Source: Rhodobacterales bacterium HKCCE4037 (lineage in GTDB: Bacteria > Pseudomonadota > Alphaproteobacteria > Rhodobacterales > Rhodobacteraceae). Taken from it: a DNA stretch of 64,000 nucleotides. Both the position numbers and the translations under genes were made by a program. The stretch is taken from the NCBI GenBank assembly GCA_015689645.1, contig WVSM01000008.1, positions 115,544 to 179,543 of the forward strand. Reading direction: 5' to 3'. Of the stretch, positions 52,761 to 61,303 are shown piece by piece; position 1 is the first letter of the stretch, and every line of letters begins with the position of its first letter. The notes under the pieces were generated by a model. It made no database searches and was not told where the DNA came from. It saw nothing but the letters and a program-made list of their open reading frames with translations.

Positions 52761-53860
52761 CCGTCTATGCCTTCTCCTCGTTCACCTATTCCTATCTGGA
52801 CCGGGCCCGCATCCTCGCCCGCAGCCTCCGCAGGCAGCACGCAGATTGGCACCTGTGTGCTGTCATCACGGACATGCCCCCCGAAGGCACCTTACAAACC
52901 GATCTGCTGAACGATTTCGACTCCGTCCTTACAGTCGAAGACCTGCTGCGCGAAGAAATGGGCGACCGGCTGCATTCATGGCTCTTCTGCCACAACATCG
53001 TCGAGGCCTGCACCGCCATAAAGGGCCGTGCCATGGCATATCTGCTTGACCGCCCCGACGCGGAGAAAGTGCTGTTCTTCGACCCTGACATCGCGGTGTT
53101 CGATAACCTGTCCTTGCTGACGGACGCCCTCGACACGGCCGAGATCCTGCTTACCCCGCACCAGCTGGACCCTGAGCCGCGCGAAAACGCGGTGGCGATT
53201 GGCGACAATGAAATCGCCTCGCTCAAATGGGGCGCCTATAATCTCGGTTTCGTGGGTGTCAGAAACGCGCCCGACGGCGAGGGGCGCCGCTTCGCCAAGT
53301 GGTGGGGCGATCGCCTTCTTGACTGGTGCCAGGACAACCTTCCGAAGGGCCTGTTCACCGACCAGAAATGGTGTGACCTGGTCCCCAGCTTCTTCGACGA
53401 TGTCCACGTCTTGCGGGACCCCGGCTGCAACGTCGCGAGCTGGAACCTATCGCAGCGTCGCCTCGCCTTTTCGGACGCGGGCGAAATCACCATCAACGGC
53501 GCACCGCTGCGCTTTTTCCATTTCACCAAGCTCGGCCCGGTCGGTGATCAGATGACCCGTCGCTACGCCCATGACAATCCCGAGGTGCTCGAGGTATGGG
53601 CCTGGTACAAACGCGCCGTCGCAGAGGCCCGACCGGTTGGCGTTCCCGATCGGTACTGGCACTACGGCTCATTCTCCAACGGTCGCAACATCCCCGATTC
53701 CATTCGTCACCTTTATCGGGACCGTGCGGACTTGCGGGCTGCCTTCCGGGATCCATTCGATGTGCACGATGGCTTTTTCAATTGGCTGGTGGCGGAAGGT
53801 CTGCTTCCCGCCGACGTTCGACAACCGGCTTCGGATCCGTCGAACGAGGTCCGGCCGTGA
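52757..53860 (+). CDS. GT-A type glycosyltransferase (DxD-containing)
   Basis: A 367-residue protein with a nucleotide-diphospho-sugar transferase fold. It begins VYAFSSFTYSYLDRARILARSL, has the metal-binding motif DPD at 109-111 (VLFFDPDIAVF), then KWGAYNLGFVGVRNA, TDQKWCDLVPSFF and PLRFFHFTKLGP, typical of GT8-like bacterial proteins. Sugar and acceptor are unknown. It is coupled on both sides by 4-base overlaps, with the GT4-like gene before and the sulfotransferase-like gene after. Confidence 0.82.
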   Translation: MTVYAFSSFTYSYLDRARILARSLRRQHADWHLCAVITDMPPEGTLQTDLLNDFDSVLTVEDLLREEMGDRLHSWLFCHNIVEACTAIKGRAMAYLLDRPDAEKVLFFDPDIAVFDNLSLLTDALDTAEILLTPHQLDPEPRENAVAIGDNEIASLKWGAYNLGFVGVRNAPDGEGRRFAKWWGDRLLDWCQDNLPKGLFTDQKWCDLVPSFFDDVHVLRDPGCNVASWNLSQRRLAFSDAGEITINGAPLRFFHFTKLGPVGDQMTRRYAHDNPEVLEVWAWYKRAVAEARPVGVPDRYWHYGSFSNGRNIPDSIRHLYRDRADLRAAFRDPFDVHDGFFNWLVAEGLLPADVRQPASDPSNEVRP

Positions 53861-54738
53861 CCGAGATCTACGGTGTCGTCTTCCAGATGGGGAAAGTGGC
53901 CAGCACGGCCATCACCAAGGCGCTCGCCTCGCTGGAAGGTGTCGAAGCCGCCCATTGTCACTTCCTCGGTGAGGCTGCGCTGCGCAAGGTTCTGCGCGTC
54001 GCTCTGAACCCGGCGAATACGGATTACTTCTTCAATCACCAGATGGGCCAGATGGCCGAGAACGCCGCGATCACACGGGCAATCAACCGCATCCGGTCCG
54101 GCACCGATCCCCGCCGCCTCGTGGTCCTGTCGCTGACCCGCGATCCCTTCACGTGGTTTCGGTCCAGCGTGTTGCAGGACATCTGCGGCTACACGGATCT
54201 CCTCTGCGGTTTGGCGCCGGAGAACGCCAGTGCCAGTCGGGATGCACGGATCCGCCTCGGCCTGACACGGTTCCTCGGCAAGCTGGAGGAACATCTCTCC
54301 GATTTTCCGACGGTGGAATCCTGTCTCGATGCCAGTCGCTCCGGCGATCCGCACCGGATGGGCCGCGCGCGCGACTGGCCGCATCAGCAGCGCCAGTTGC
54401 TCCTCTCGGCGCTTCGGCCTGCGGATTGGTTCGACCAGCATTACCGAATGGGTCTGGGCCTCGACCTGGCTGGATTCAAACGGGATGGTCTCCTATGGCA
54501 CACTACCGAGGGCAATGCCCAATTCGGCATTATCCGCTACGAGGAACTGGACAAGGCCTTTCCACTTTTCTGCGATTGGGCCATCGGCCGTACGCCGCGC
54601 CTGCCGGTGGCAAACGAAAGCGGGCGAAAACCCTTCTCGAACGCCATCGCGGCCGCTTTCGCAACGCAAGAAGCCGCCCGTCTGCAAACGGCCCTCAAGC
54701 GATCAGATTACGCGCGGACGTTCGGCTACGCTGCCTGA
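53857..54738 (+). CDS. Sulfotransferase-like/putative capsule synthesis protein
   Basis: A 293-residue protein beginning VTEIYGVVFQMGKVASTAIT, which resembles the 5'-phosphosulfate-binding loop of sulfotransferases and the start of the putative capsular polysaccharide synthesis family (PF10364). VLSLTRDPFTWFRSSVLQD looks like the 3'-phosphate-binding Arg/Ser site. Sulfation of a surface polysaccharide is a reasonable guess. GTG 53857 overlaps the preceding stop codon (GTGA). Downstream it converges with the second RTX gene across 132 bases. Confidence 0.72.
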   Translation: MTEIYGVVFQMGKVASTAITKALASLEGVEAAHCHFLGEAALRKVLRVALNPANTDYFFNHQMGQMAENAAITRAINRIRSGTDPRRLVVLSLTRDPFTWFRSSVLQDICGYTDLLCGLAPENASASRDARIRLGLTRFLGKLEEHLSDFPTVESCLDASRSGDPHRMGRARDWPHQQRQLLLSALRPADWFDQHYRMGLGLDLAGFKRDGLLWHTTEGNAQFGIIRYEELDKAFPLFCDWAIGRTPRLPVANESGRKPFSNAIAAAFATQEAARLQTALKRSDYARTFGYAA

Positions 54739-54870
54739 CGGCGCGTGCAAGAGTGTCGTGGCTGCGTTCCGCCGGAAAATGTGCATGCTGTTGCGAGTAG
54801 GAGACGCTCGCCCTAGGGAAACCCCACACGGGGAACATCGTTTTCCGCGGTCTCGAGTCTCCAACCTTGC

Positions 54871-57708
54871 TCAAAAAATGAAATCCGACGCATCCAGCCC
54901 GCCCGTGTAGCCCGCCAGCGTGACGAAATTCTGGGCATCCCCATCGGCATGAACGAACGTATGCCCCCCGGCACTCCAGATCGTCAGGTCGGCAAATCCA
55001 GACACACCGGTCAGACCGCCGACATCAAGTCGGTCCTGCCCGTTCTCGAACCCGGCGATCACGTCCGCGCCGAAGCCATCATCGAAGATGAACACATCGG
55101 ACCCGGACCCGCCTGCAAGGTAATCCCGCCCGGCCCCACCCTCCATCGTGTCATTTCCGCCAGAGCCGATGAGGGCATCATCACCGGCGCTTCCATACAG
55201 AAAATCGTCCCCTGCATCGGCGTAGATCGTATCGTTCCCATTTCCGGCCAGTATCACGTCCGACCCGTTGCCGCCGACCAGCACGATATCCTCGCCATAG
55301 CCAACCGCGTTCAGCGTGTCGTCTCCGGAATACCCCATGACCCATTCAACACCGCTCCAACCTCCAATGCTCAGGTTGATCCCGCTGGCGTCGCGCACGA
55401 CCACCTCGTCGTAGCCCGCGCCGCCATGGACCACGTCTCCATCGTCGAACACGTAGATGATGTCGTCGCCAGCCCCGGCATCGACCGTGTCGTCACCGCT
55501 CCAGCCCAGGATCGTGTCCAAGCCGCCGCCGCCCGTGATGTAGTCATTACCGTCTCCGCCCAGAAGGGTGTCGTTTCCGCTCCCGCCGTGGATTGTATCG
55601 TTACCCGCGTTGGCCCAGACGAAGATCGCTTCGCCGAGGGAGGTAGCGTCGATAACGTCGTCGCCGACATTTCCTTCGATCCGCTCGATCCCGCTCCAGC
55701 CAGCCAGCGAAATGCTGTCACCGCCACCATCCAGAATGATCGCGACGTCATATCCCTGCGTGCCCGTGTCGGTCAGCAGGTGACCCGCCCCAACGTAATA
55801 GAGGTCATCGCCCTCCCCTCCGTCGAGCGTATCAGCTCCGCCAAGTCCGAGCAGAACATCCGGGTCGTCCCCGCCGAAGATCAGGTCGTCGCCATCGCCG
55901 CCGACCAGCGTGTCCACTCCGGCCATCCCGTAGAGCGTATCGTTGCCCAACCCGCCGCTCAGCGTGTCGTTGTTGATGCCGCCGTCGAGGATGTCGTCTC
56001 CGTCGCCGCCCAGAAGCGTATCGTCCCCGAAGCCACCCTGAACACTGTCGTTCTGCGCGCCCGCGTCGATGAAATCGTTGCCCATGCCGCCGGTGACCGT
56101 GTCGTTGCCTGCGCCGGTGACGAACACGTCGTCCAGCGACGTGCCCTGGATATCCTGCGCTCCGGAATTGCCGAAGACCGCGTCCCAGTCCGGCGCGCGT
56201 TGCGCGGTCGATAGGATCGCCGCCTGCACTTCGGCCGAGGTCAGCATCTGCCCACTACGCGTCACGATTTCCAGCACTTCGCCCCGCCAGGTCAGGATCG
56301 CGCCGGTCCCGGTGGCGGTGTAGCCGATCTGCGCCGGATCGTAGAGCATCGGCCAGTCGCTCAGGTCGAGCCGATCCTGTCCCGGCTGGAAATCCTCGAT
56401 CCGGTCCGTCATCCCGTCTGCCCGCAGGATGTAGATATCCGCGCCATTGCCGCCGTGCAGCGTGTCAGAGCCATGGCCATCTTCTATAAGATCATGGCCG
56501 GCACCGCCGGTCAGGCTGTCGGCCCCCGCGCCGCCGATCAGGATATCGTCAAGCCCGGTCCCATTCAGGCTTTCGCCCTGGTTGCCCGCCACCAGGACGC
56601 TGCCCTGGTCCGACAGGTCCATCGTGATCTCGGCAAAGCCGGCCTGCGCCTCGGTCGCCGCGAAGATACGCAGCGTGTCGCCGTCCATCATCATGGCCGT
56701 GGCCGAGACGTTGTCGAAGCCCGTCGTCTCGGCCGAGGTCATGACGTCCAGCAACTGCAGCCGCCCGCTCGGCAGCATCGCGAACAGCGTAAGCCCGTCG
56801 TCACCGCCCCCGGCCAGCACGTAGGCCTGTCCGTCATGCTCGATCACGTCCAGCGTCTGCACCCGGCCGAACATCGTGTCGGCGGTGTCGTTGATATGCT
56901 CCACATCCCGGATCGAGCCATCCGGCCCGATCTCCAGCACGGTGATCGCCCCGGACTGGCCCTGCGCATCGCTAGGGGCGGAGGCAACGATCATGAAGAC
57001 CTTGCCGCCAAGCGTGACCAACGCGCTGTCGGTCGGCGTCATGATCCCCAGACCTTCGTTCACACCAAGGTTCGCGGTGTTGTGCAGCTTGTTCGTGGGG
57101 TCGATGTAGAAGACGGAGACGCCGCAATCCCTCTGGCTGACGCTGGCCATGAATGCGACGCCATTGATCTCGAATGTCTCGATCCCGATGGCGTCGGCGA
57201 CGTAGGTCTGCGCCGTGTCCGATACGGTGATCTGCTGAGTCAGTGTGCCGTTTGCCGAGATGAAATAGCCCTGGATCTCTCCCGAGGCTTCGGGCGCCAT
57301 GAACAACATGTCGGCGCCCCATTGCGACAGGTCGACCGACACGTCGTTCGCCGCATTGACGCCGGACATCAGGTCGCTCTGCCCGATATCGCCGTTCGAT
57401 GACAATTCGAACACGCGCACCTGTTGCGCGCCCGAGGCTGCAACCGCCAGCGACACCGTTCCGTTGTTGTCCACAAGGGCAAGGTCGCGCATCATGCCAT
57501 CGGCCCAACCGGCATCGTAAAGCGCGAAATCCGCAAGGCTCGCCGCGCCCGGCTGACCCAGTTCATAGGCCGAAAGCCCGCCAAGCTGGCCCGAGGTCGC
57601 ATAGAGCATCGGCCCTCCAGCGCCCTCGATGATCATGAGGTCCGTGACGCCGTAATCAAGGCTGCTCAGTCCAGACGTGAAGCGTGATTGAAAGACCAGT
57701 TGCGACAT
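54871..57708 (-). CDS. RTX calcium-binding protein with propeller-like N-terminus
   Basis: A 945-residue protein without a signal peptide. The first ~370 residues contain repeated short blades (LDYGVTDLMIIEGAGGPMLY, ALVTLGGKVFMIVAS, VLAGGGDDGLTLFAMLPSG) consistent with a beta-propeller. From about 375 RTX nonapeptides begin, with two copies of the 115-residue supermodule shared with the serralysin gene. It ends GGLDASDFIF, a type I secretion tail. Adhesin or matrix roles are plausible. ATG 57708 is 3 bases from a 9-bp hairpin (57712-57739), which could mask the ribosome-binding site. A longer open frame upstream lacks support. Confidence 0.82.
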   Translation of the reverse strand: MSQLVFQSRFTSGLSSLDYGVTDLMIIEGAGGPMLYATSGQLGGLSAYELGQPGAASLADFALYDAGWADGMMRDLALVDNNGTVSLAVAASGAQQVRVFELSSNGDIGQSDLMSGVNAANDVSVDLSQWGADMLFMAPEASGEIQGYFISANGTLTQQITVSDTAQTYVADAIGIETFEINGVAFMASVSQRDCGVSVFYIDPTNKLHNTANLGVNEGLGIMTPTDSALVTLGGKVFMIVASAPSDAQGQSGAITVLEIGPDGSIRDVEHINDTADTMFGRVQTLDVIEHDGQAYVLAGGGDDGLTLFAMLPSGRLQLLDVMTSAETTGFDNVSATAMMMDGDTLRIFAATEAQAGFAEITMDLSDQGSVLVAGNQGESLNGTGLDDILIGGAGADSLTGGAGHDLIEDGHGSDTLHGGNGADIYILRADGMTDRIEDFQPGQDRLDLSDWPMLYDPAQIGYTATGTGAILTWRGEVLEIVTRSGQMLTSAEVQAAILSTAQRAPDWDAVFGNSGAQDIQGTSLDDVFVTGAGNDTVTGGMGNDFIDAGAQNDSVQGGFGDDTLLGGDGDDILDGGINNDTLSGGLGNDTLYGMAGVDTLVGGDGDDLIFGGDDPDVLLGLGGADTLDGGEGDDLYYVGAGHLLTDTGTQGYDVAIILDGGGDSISLAGWSGIERIEGNVGDDVIDATSLGEAIFVWANAGNDTIHGGSGNDTLLGGDGNDYITGGGGLDTILGWSGDDTVDAGAGDDIIYVFDDGDVVHGGAGYDEVVVRDASGINLSIGGWSGVEWVMGYSGDDTLNAVGYGEDIVLVGGNGSDVILAGNGNDTIYADAGDDFLYGSAGDDALIGSGGNDTMEGGAGRDYLAGGSGSDVFIFDDGFGADVIAGFENGQDRLDVGGLTGVSGFADLTIWSAGGHTFVHADGDAQNFVTLAGYTGGLDASDFIF

Positions 57709-57711
57709 CGT

Positions 57712-57739
57712 GAAAACCCCCAGGTTGCTCGGGGTTTTC
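57712..57739 (-). promoter_or_regulatory. Perfect hairpin touching the RTX gene start codon
   Basis: GAAAACCCC (57712-57720) is the exact reverse complement of GGGGTTTTC (57731-57739), with a 10-base loop. On the minus strand the hairpin ends 3 bases before ATG 57708 and contains the only G-rich (GGGGG) sequence that could bind the ribosome. It may also be a terminator for the kpsT-like transcript, because its A-tract/T-tract stem is bidirectional. Confidence 0.65.
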
Positions 57740-57841
57740 TCGGATAAAGGTCGGAATTTGCTGTGGTCGGATGGCGGCGAATTGGCGGTCAAACCGGGCG
57801 GAACCGGGACCTTCCGTTTCAATTCTCGCGCGGTGACGCAA

Positions 57842-58552
57842 TCAGGTCGTGGCGGTGTCGCTGTCCTGCCCGGTCTCGGACTGGCCTGCGCCGGGATTGT
57901 GCCTCAAAGTTGCCTGATGCACCTCGATCGCCTGATCCAAGTCGTTGAAATAGCGCAACCTTCCCTGTTCCAGGACAAGGGCATGATCGCAGTATTCGCG
58001 CAATTCGCCTAGATTGTGATTGACCATGATCGCGCCGGCACGCTCCATCCGGTCGCGGAAAACCAGTTTGCTTTTCTGCCGGAAAGACGCGTCGCCCGCA
58101 CCGGTCACCTCGTCCACGAGGTAGGTATCGAAGGCGATGCCCATCGACAGGCCGAAGGTCAGGCGGGATCGCATCCCTTGGCTGTAGGTGCGCACCGGCA
58201 TGCGGAAGTGGTCCCCCAATTCCGCGAAGTCCTGCACGAAATCGGCCAGTTCGTCGGTGTCGACGCCGTAGATGCGTGCAATGAAGCGGGTGTTCTGCGC
58301 GCCGGTCAGCTGCGGGTGGAACGAGCCTGCGAACCCCACCGGCCAACTGATCGACCCGTCGCTGACCACGCGCCCGGAATCCGGCCGCATGTTGCCAGCG
58401 ATGATCTGCATCAGCGTCGACTTGCCTGCCCCGTTGCGCCCCAGCAGCGCGAGCGAGCGGCCCGACGGCAAGGTCAGGTTCAGGTTGTCGATCACCACGC
58501 GCCGGGTGCCGTTGACCATGAAGCTCTTCGTCAGGTTCTCGAACCGGATCAT
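57842..58552 (-). CDS. kpsT: Capsular polysaccharide ABC exporter ATPase (KpsT-like)
   Basis: A 236-residue ATPase of the KpsT/Wzt group. Walker A is GRNGAGKST at 38-46, the signature is YSQGMRSRLTFGLSM and Walker B leads into FDTYLVDEVTGAGD, close to group 2 capsule exporters. Start ATG 58552 gives MIRFENLTKSF. It is 14 bases downstream of the kpsE-like gene on the same strand and 133 bases before the RTX gene. The permease lies divergently beyond kpsE. Confidence 0.9.
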   Translation of the reverse strand: MIRFENLTKSFMVNGTRRVVIDNLNLTLPSGRSLALLGRNGAGKSTLMQIIAGNMRPDSGRVVSDGSISWPVGFAGSFHPQLTGAQNTRFIARIYGVDTDELADFVQDFAELGDHFRMPVRTYSQGMRSRLTFGLSMGIAFDTYLVDEVTGAGDASFRQKSKLVFRDRMERAGAIMVNHNLGELREYCDHALVLEQGRLRYFNDLDQAIEVHQATLRHNPGAGQSETGQDSDTATT

Positions 58553-58566
58553 CGGGCGGCGCGCCT

Positions 58567-59832
58567 CTACTGCCGGTCCCGGATCGAATAGACGATCAGA
58601 GCGAGGATCGACCACGCGATCAGCAGGAACAGCGCCACCTGCCCGAGGATCATGGCCGTACGGGGGTATTCCGCGCTATCCGGCACTCTCGGCTCGATAT
58701 ACACCGCAAGGTAGCGGCTTTGCCGCGCGGCATTGGTCCGCGCGAGGTCCAGCGCGGCCACGGCAAGGCCATGGGTTGTTTCCGCCAGTTCGCGTGCCAC
58801 GACGAGGCCTTCGTATTCCGTCATCAGGTCGGCGTAAGCCTCGTCCCGCCCATCCTCTCCGACCACGGTAAAGGTCCCCCGCTCTTCGGAAATCCGGGCG
58901 CGGATCGCTTCGACCCGCTGGCGCATCTGTTGCAGGCGCGTGTCGTTGGGGTTGGCCGTGTTGGCGCTCAGCAGATCGTATTCCACCAACACCTCCGCTA
59001 ATTGCTGTTGCAGGTTCGTCAGAACCCCCAGCCGCCCTTCGAGGTCGATTTCCGGATCGACGATCTGCGTGCGGGACCGGAAGGCAGCAAGGTCCTCCCG
59101 GGCGCGCACCAGACGCGCCGTGGTGATGGCAAGGTCATCTTCGGCATAGCGCACGGAATCGGTTCGCGCCGCCACGTTCAGCTCGTTCAGGAGGGTCTGG
59201 CTCTCCTCGATGATGGCCCGCGTGACCCGGTGCGCCGTCTCCGCGTCGAAGGCCAGAACCTGCAATTCCATCAACCCGGTCGCCTGATCGTAGCTGAGCC
59301 GCACGACCCGCTGCCAATAGCGGACAAAGTCCTCGGTCGTGGCATCGGGCGACAGCGCGAAGACCGGGTCGCGTTCATGGGGCGCGGCATAGTGATCCCG
59401 CAAATCCATCCGCTGCAAAAGGCGGTTCACCAGCGTCTGACTCTCGATGAATTCGTGTAGAATATCGCCATCCACATTCGCCGGCCCCGCGGCCAGTTGC
59501 GTGATACCGCCCAGAAGGTCGGTGGGCATCGCGGTCTCGTTCGAGCGGACGGTGAACCCGACGGTCGAGGCATATTGCGGCGTCGCCCGCTCCGCCAGGT
59601 AGAAGGCGGTCGCCGCGAAGGGCAGCACCACCAGGAGAAGGAAGGACACTATCTGCCCCCAGTGGCGGACGCGCATCTTCGCCGGGCCTACCGTCGCGCG
59701 CACTTGGATCACTTTCGGGGGCTTCGCATCCTTTCGCGCCCGCGCCGCCGCCGCGATCCGGGCGACCGCATCCACGTCCGTTTCGACCAGCTTCGGTTTC
59801 GGCAACATCGGCACTTCGCCCCCGGCATTCAT
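58567..59832 (-). CDS. kpsE: Capsule export/chain-length inner-membrane protein (KpsE-like)
   Basis: A 421-residue polysaccharide co-polymerase-type protein. A membrane helix at about 58-80 (VSFLLLVVLPFAATAFYLAE) is followed by a large periplasmic coiled coil (about 180-330) and a second helix near 390-415 (AMILGQVALFLLIAWSILALIV), the KpsE/BexC layout. It links the ABC exporter to the outer-membrane channel. ATG 59832 is chosen; ATG 59808 would give a start at MLPKPKLVETD. It is divergent from the kpsM-like gene with only 49 bases between start codons. Confidence 0.85.
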   Translation of the reverse strand: MNAGGEVPMLPKPKLVETDVDAVARIAAAARARKDAKPPKVIQVRATVGPAKMRVRHWGQIVSFLLLVVLPFAATAFYLAERATPQYASTVGFTVRSNETAMPTDLLGGITQLAAGPANVDGDILHEFIESQTLVNRLLQRMDLRDHYAAPHERDPVFALSPDATTEDFVRYWQRVVRLSYDQATGLMELQVLAFDAETAHRVTRAIIEESQTLLNELNVAARTDSVRYAEDDLAITTARLVRAREDLAAFRSRTQIVDPEIDLEGRLGVLTNLQQQLAEVLVEYDLLSANTANPNDTRLQQMRQRVEAIRARISEERGTFTVVGEDGRDEAYADLMTEYEGLVVARELAETTHGLAVAALDLARTNAARQSRYLAVYIEPRVPDSAEYPRTAMILGQVALFLLIAWSILALIVYSIRDRQ

Positions 59833-59881
59833 CACTTGTTGACCAGGTCCATAGATACTGAGTCCCGTTAATTCCCGATGA

Positions 59882-60709
59882 ATGCCCCGGATAAGAGACG
59901 CCCGCGTGATCGCCCCGCCCCAGCCCGCCAGCCTGCCATCCGGCAAAATGCACCGTGCCCTGCGCGCGACGCTCGCGCTCATGCTGCGCGAGATGTCGAC
60001 GCGCTATGGCCGCTCCCCCGGTGGCTATGTCTGGGCGGTGCTGGAGCCGATCGGCGCGGTCATCGTGATCTCCATCGCCCTGCAATTCCTGATCCGCGTG
60101 CCGCCGCTCGGCTCGTCCTTCCTGCTGTTCTACGCCTCCGGCTACCTCGTGTTCTTCCTCTACAACACGCTGCAACTGCACATCAGCAATGCGCTCAATT
60201 TCTCAAAGCCGCTGCTGATGTATCCCGCCGTGTCGTGGATCGACGCAGTGCTGGCACGGTTCGTCCTGAACACGCTGACGGGCATCGCCGTCGTCGTGAT
60301 CGCCATGGCCGGCATCCTCTGGTGGACCGAGACGAACACCCGGCTCGACCTTCCTTCGCTGCTCGGGGCGCTGGCGATGATGGCCGCGCTCGGCCTCGGC
60401 CATGGCACGCTCAACTGCGCGCTGTCGGGGCTGTTTCCCGTCTACGCGCAGGTCTGGGGCATTCTCAGCCGACCGCTTCTGGTGGCCGCGGGCGTGTTCT
60501 TCATTGTCGAGGACTTGCCGCAGGGCGCGCAGGACGTGCTGTGGTGGAGCCCGTGGATACACGCCACAACCCTCTTCCGGCAGGGGGTCTATCCCACCTA
60601 CCAGCCGGACTTCGTGTCGTTCACACTGGTTCTGCTCTGGGCGCTGATCCCGCTGTTCTTCGGGCTATTGCTGCTCCGCCGGCACCGGCAGGATATCCTG
60701 ATGCAGTGA
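59882..60709 (+). CDS. kpsM: Capsular polysaccharide ABC exporter permease (KpsM-like)
   Basis: A 275-residue ABC-2 type permease with six hydrophobic segments. The N-terminal cytoplasmic helix LRATLALMLREMSTRYGRSPGGYVWAVLEP is the typical KpsM/Wzm start, and WWSPWIHATTLFRQGVYPTY is a family block near the end. ATG 59882 lies 49 bases from the kpsE-like start; GTG 59906 is a shorter alternative. An outer-membrane KpsD-like channel and KpsC/KpsS are not in the window, so the export machine is incomplete here. Confidence 0.88.
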   Translation: MPRIRDARVIAPPQPASLPSGKMHRALRATLALMLREMSTRYGRSPGGYVWAVLEPIGAVIVISIALQFLIRVPPLGSSFLLFYASGYLVFFLYNTLQLHISNALNFSKPLLMYPAVSWIDAVLARFVLNTLTGIAVVVIAMAGILWWTETNTRLDLPSLLGALAMMAALGLGHGTLNCALSGLFPVYAQVWGILSRPLLVAAGVFFIVEDLPQGAQDVLWWSPWIHATTLFRQGVYPTYQPDFVSFTLVLLWALIPLFFGLLLLRRHRQDILMQ

Positions 60710-60717
60710 CGCGCAAC

Positions 60718-60824
60718 CGGATTGCCGCGCAATCCGTGAGGAAAACCGCGTTTTCCCTCGCACAACTTTCGACCGAAGCGGCCTTGGATTTCGCGGAAAT
60801 CCACACGGGAAACGCGGTTTCCCG
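60718..60824. repeat. REP-like palindromic element: two double-hairpin units
   Basis: Four small palindromes lie in the gap between convergent genes: CGGATTG-CCGCG-CAATCCG (60718-60736), a GGAAAAC-CGC-GTTTTCC type hairpin (60738-60759), GGATTT-CGCGG-AAATCC (60786-60802) and CGGGAAAC-GCG-GTTTCCCG (60806-60824). The first pair and the second pair align with each other as a diverged direct repeat, offset by about 68 bases. They may act as a two-way terminator or be a repeated extragenic element. Confidence 0.7.
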
Positions 60825-60828
60825 CTCG

Positions 60829-61296
60829 CTACACGCGATGATACGGCGAACCGGCAAGGATCGACGCGGCCCGGTAAAGCTGTTCGGACAGCATCACGCG
60901 GGCCAGCATGTGGGGCCACACCATCTTGCCAAAGGAAATCGACAATCCGGCCTCGGCGCGGAACCCCGGCTCGATGCCGTCCGCGCCACCGATCACCAGC
61001 GCCAGGTCTCCGGCACCGCGATCCCGCTGCGCCCCAAGCCGCTGCGCGAAATCGGGCGAGGTCATCACCTCGCCCCTCTCATCCATCACCCAGAAGGTCT
61101 CGCACGGAAGGGCCTTGCGCAGCAGATCCGCCTCCGCCGCCATGCCGCCGCCCTTGCGATCCTCGACCTCCACGACCCGGCCCAGCGTCAGCCCAAGGCC
61201 GCGCCCCACCTTGTCGAACCGATCCAGGTAATCGTCGATCAGCGTCCTCTCCGGACCGCCCTTCAGGCGTCCGACAACGCAAAGATGGACCTTCAT
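60829..61296 (-). CDS. rlmH: 23S rRNA pseudouridine-1915 N3-methyltransferase
   Basis: A 155-residue SPOUT-class methyltransferase. It begins MKVHLCVVGRLKGGPE and has the trefoil-knot AdoMet site LALVIGGADGIEPGF with SISFGKMVWPHMLARVMLSEQLYRA towards the C-terminus, ending SPYHRV, all typical of RlmH. It methylates pseudouridine 1915 in helix 69. It is 7 bases downstream of rsfS. The REP-like block lies after its stop, and the surface island beyond. Confidence 0.95.
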   Translation of the reverse strand: MKVHLCVVGRLKGGPERTLIDDYLDRFDKVGRGLGLTLGRVVEVEDRKGGGMAAEADLLRKALPCETFWVMDERGEVMTSPDFAQRLGAQRDRGAGDLALVIGGADGIEPGFRAEAGLSISFGKMVWPHMLARVMLSEQLYRAASILAGSPYHRV

Positions 61297-61303
61297 CCAG
61301 CCG

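Noticed and set aside
47417..60828. Mobile element or prophage carrying the surface island
   Set aside because: No transposase, integrase, phage structural gene, tRNA or matching direct repeats at the edges could be seen, so only insertion by recombination is proposed.
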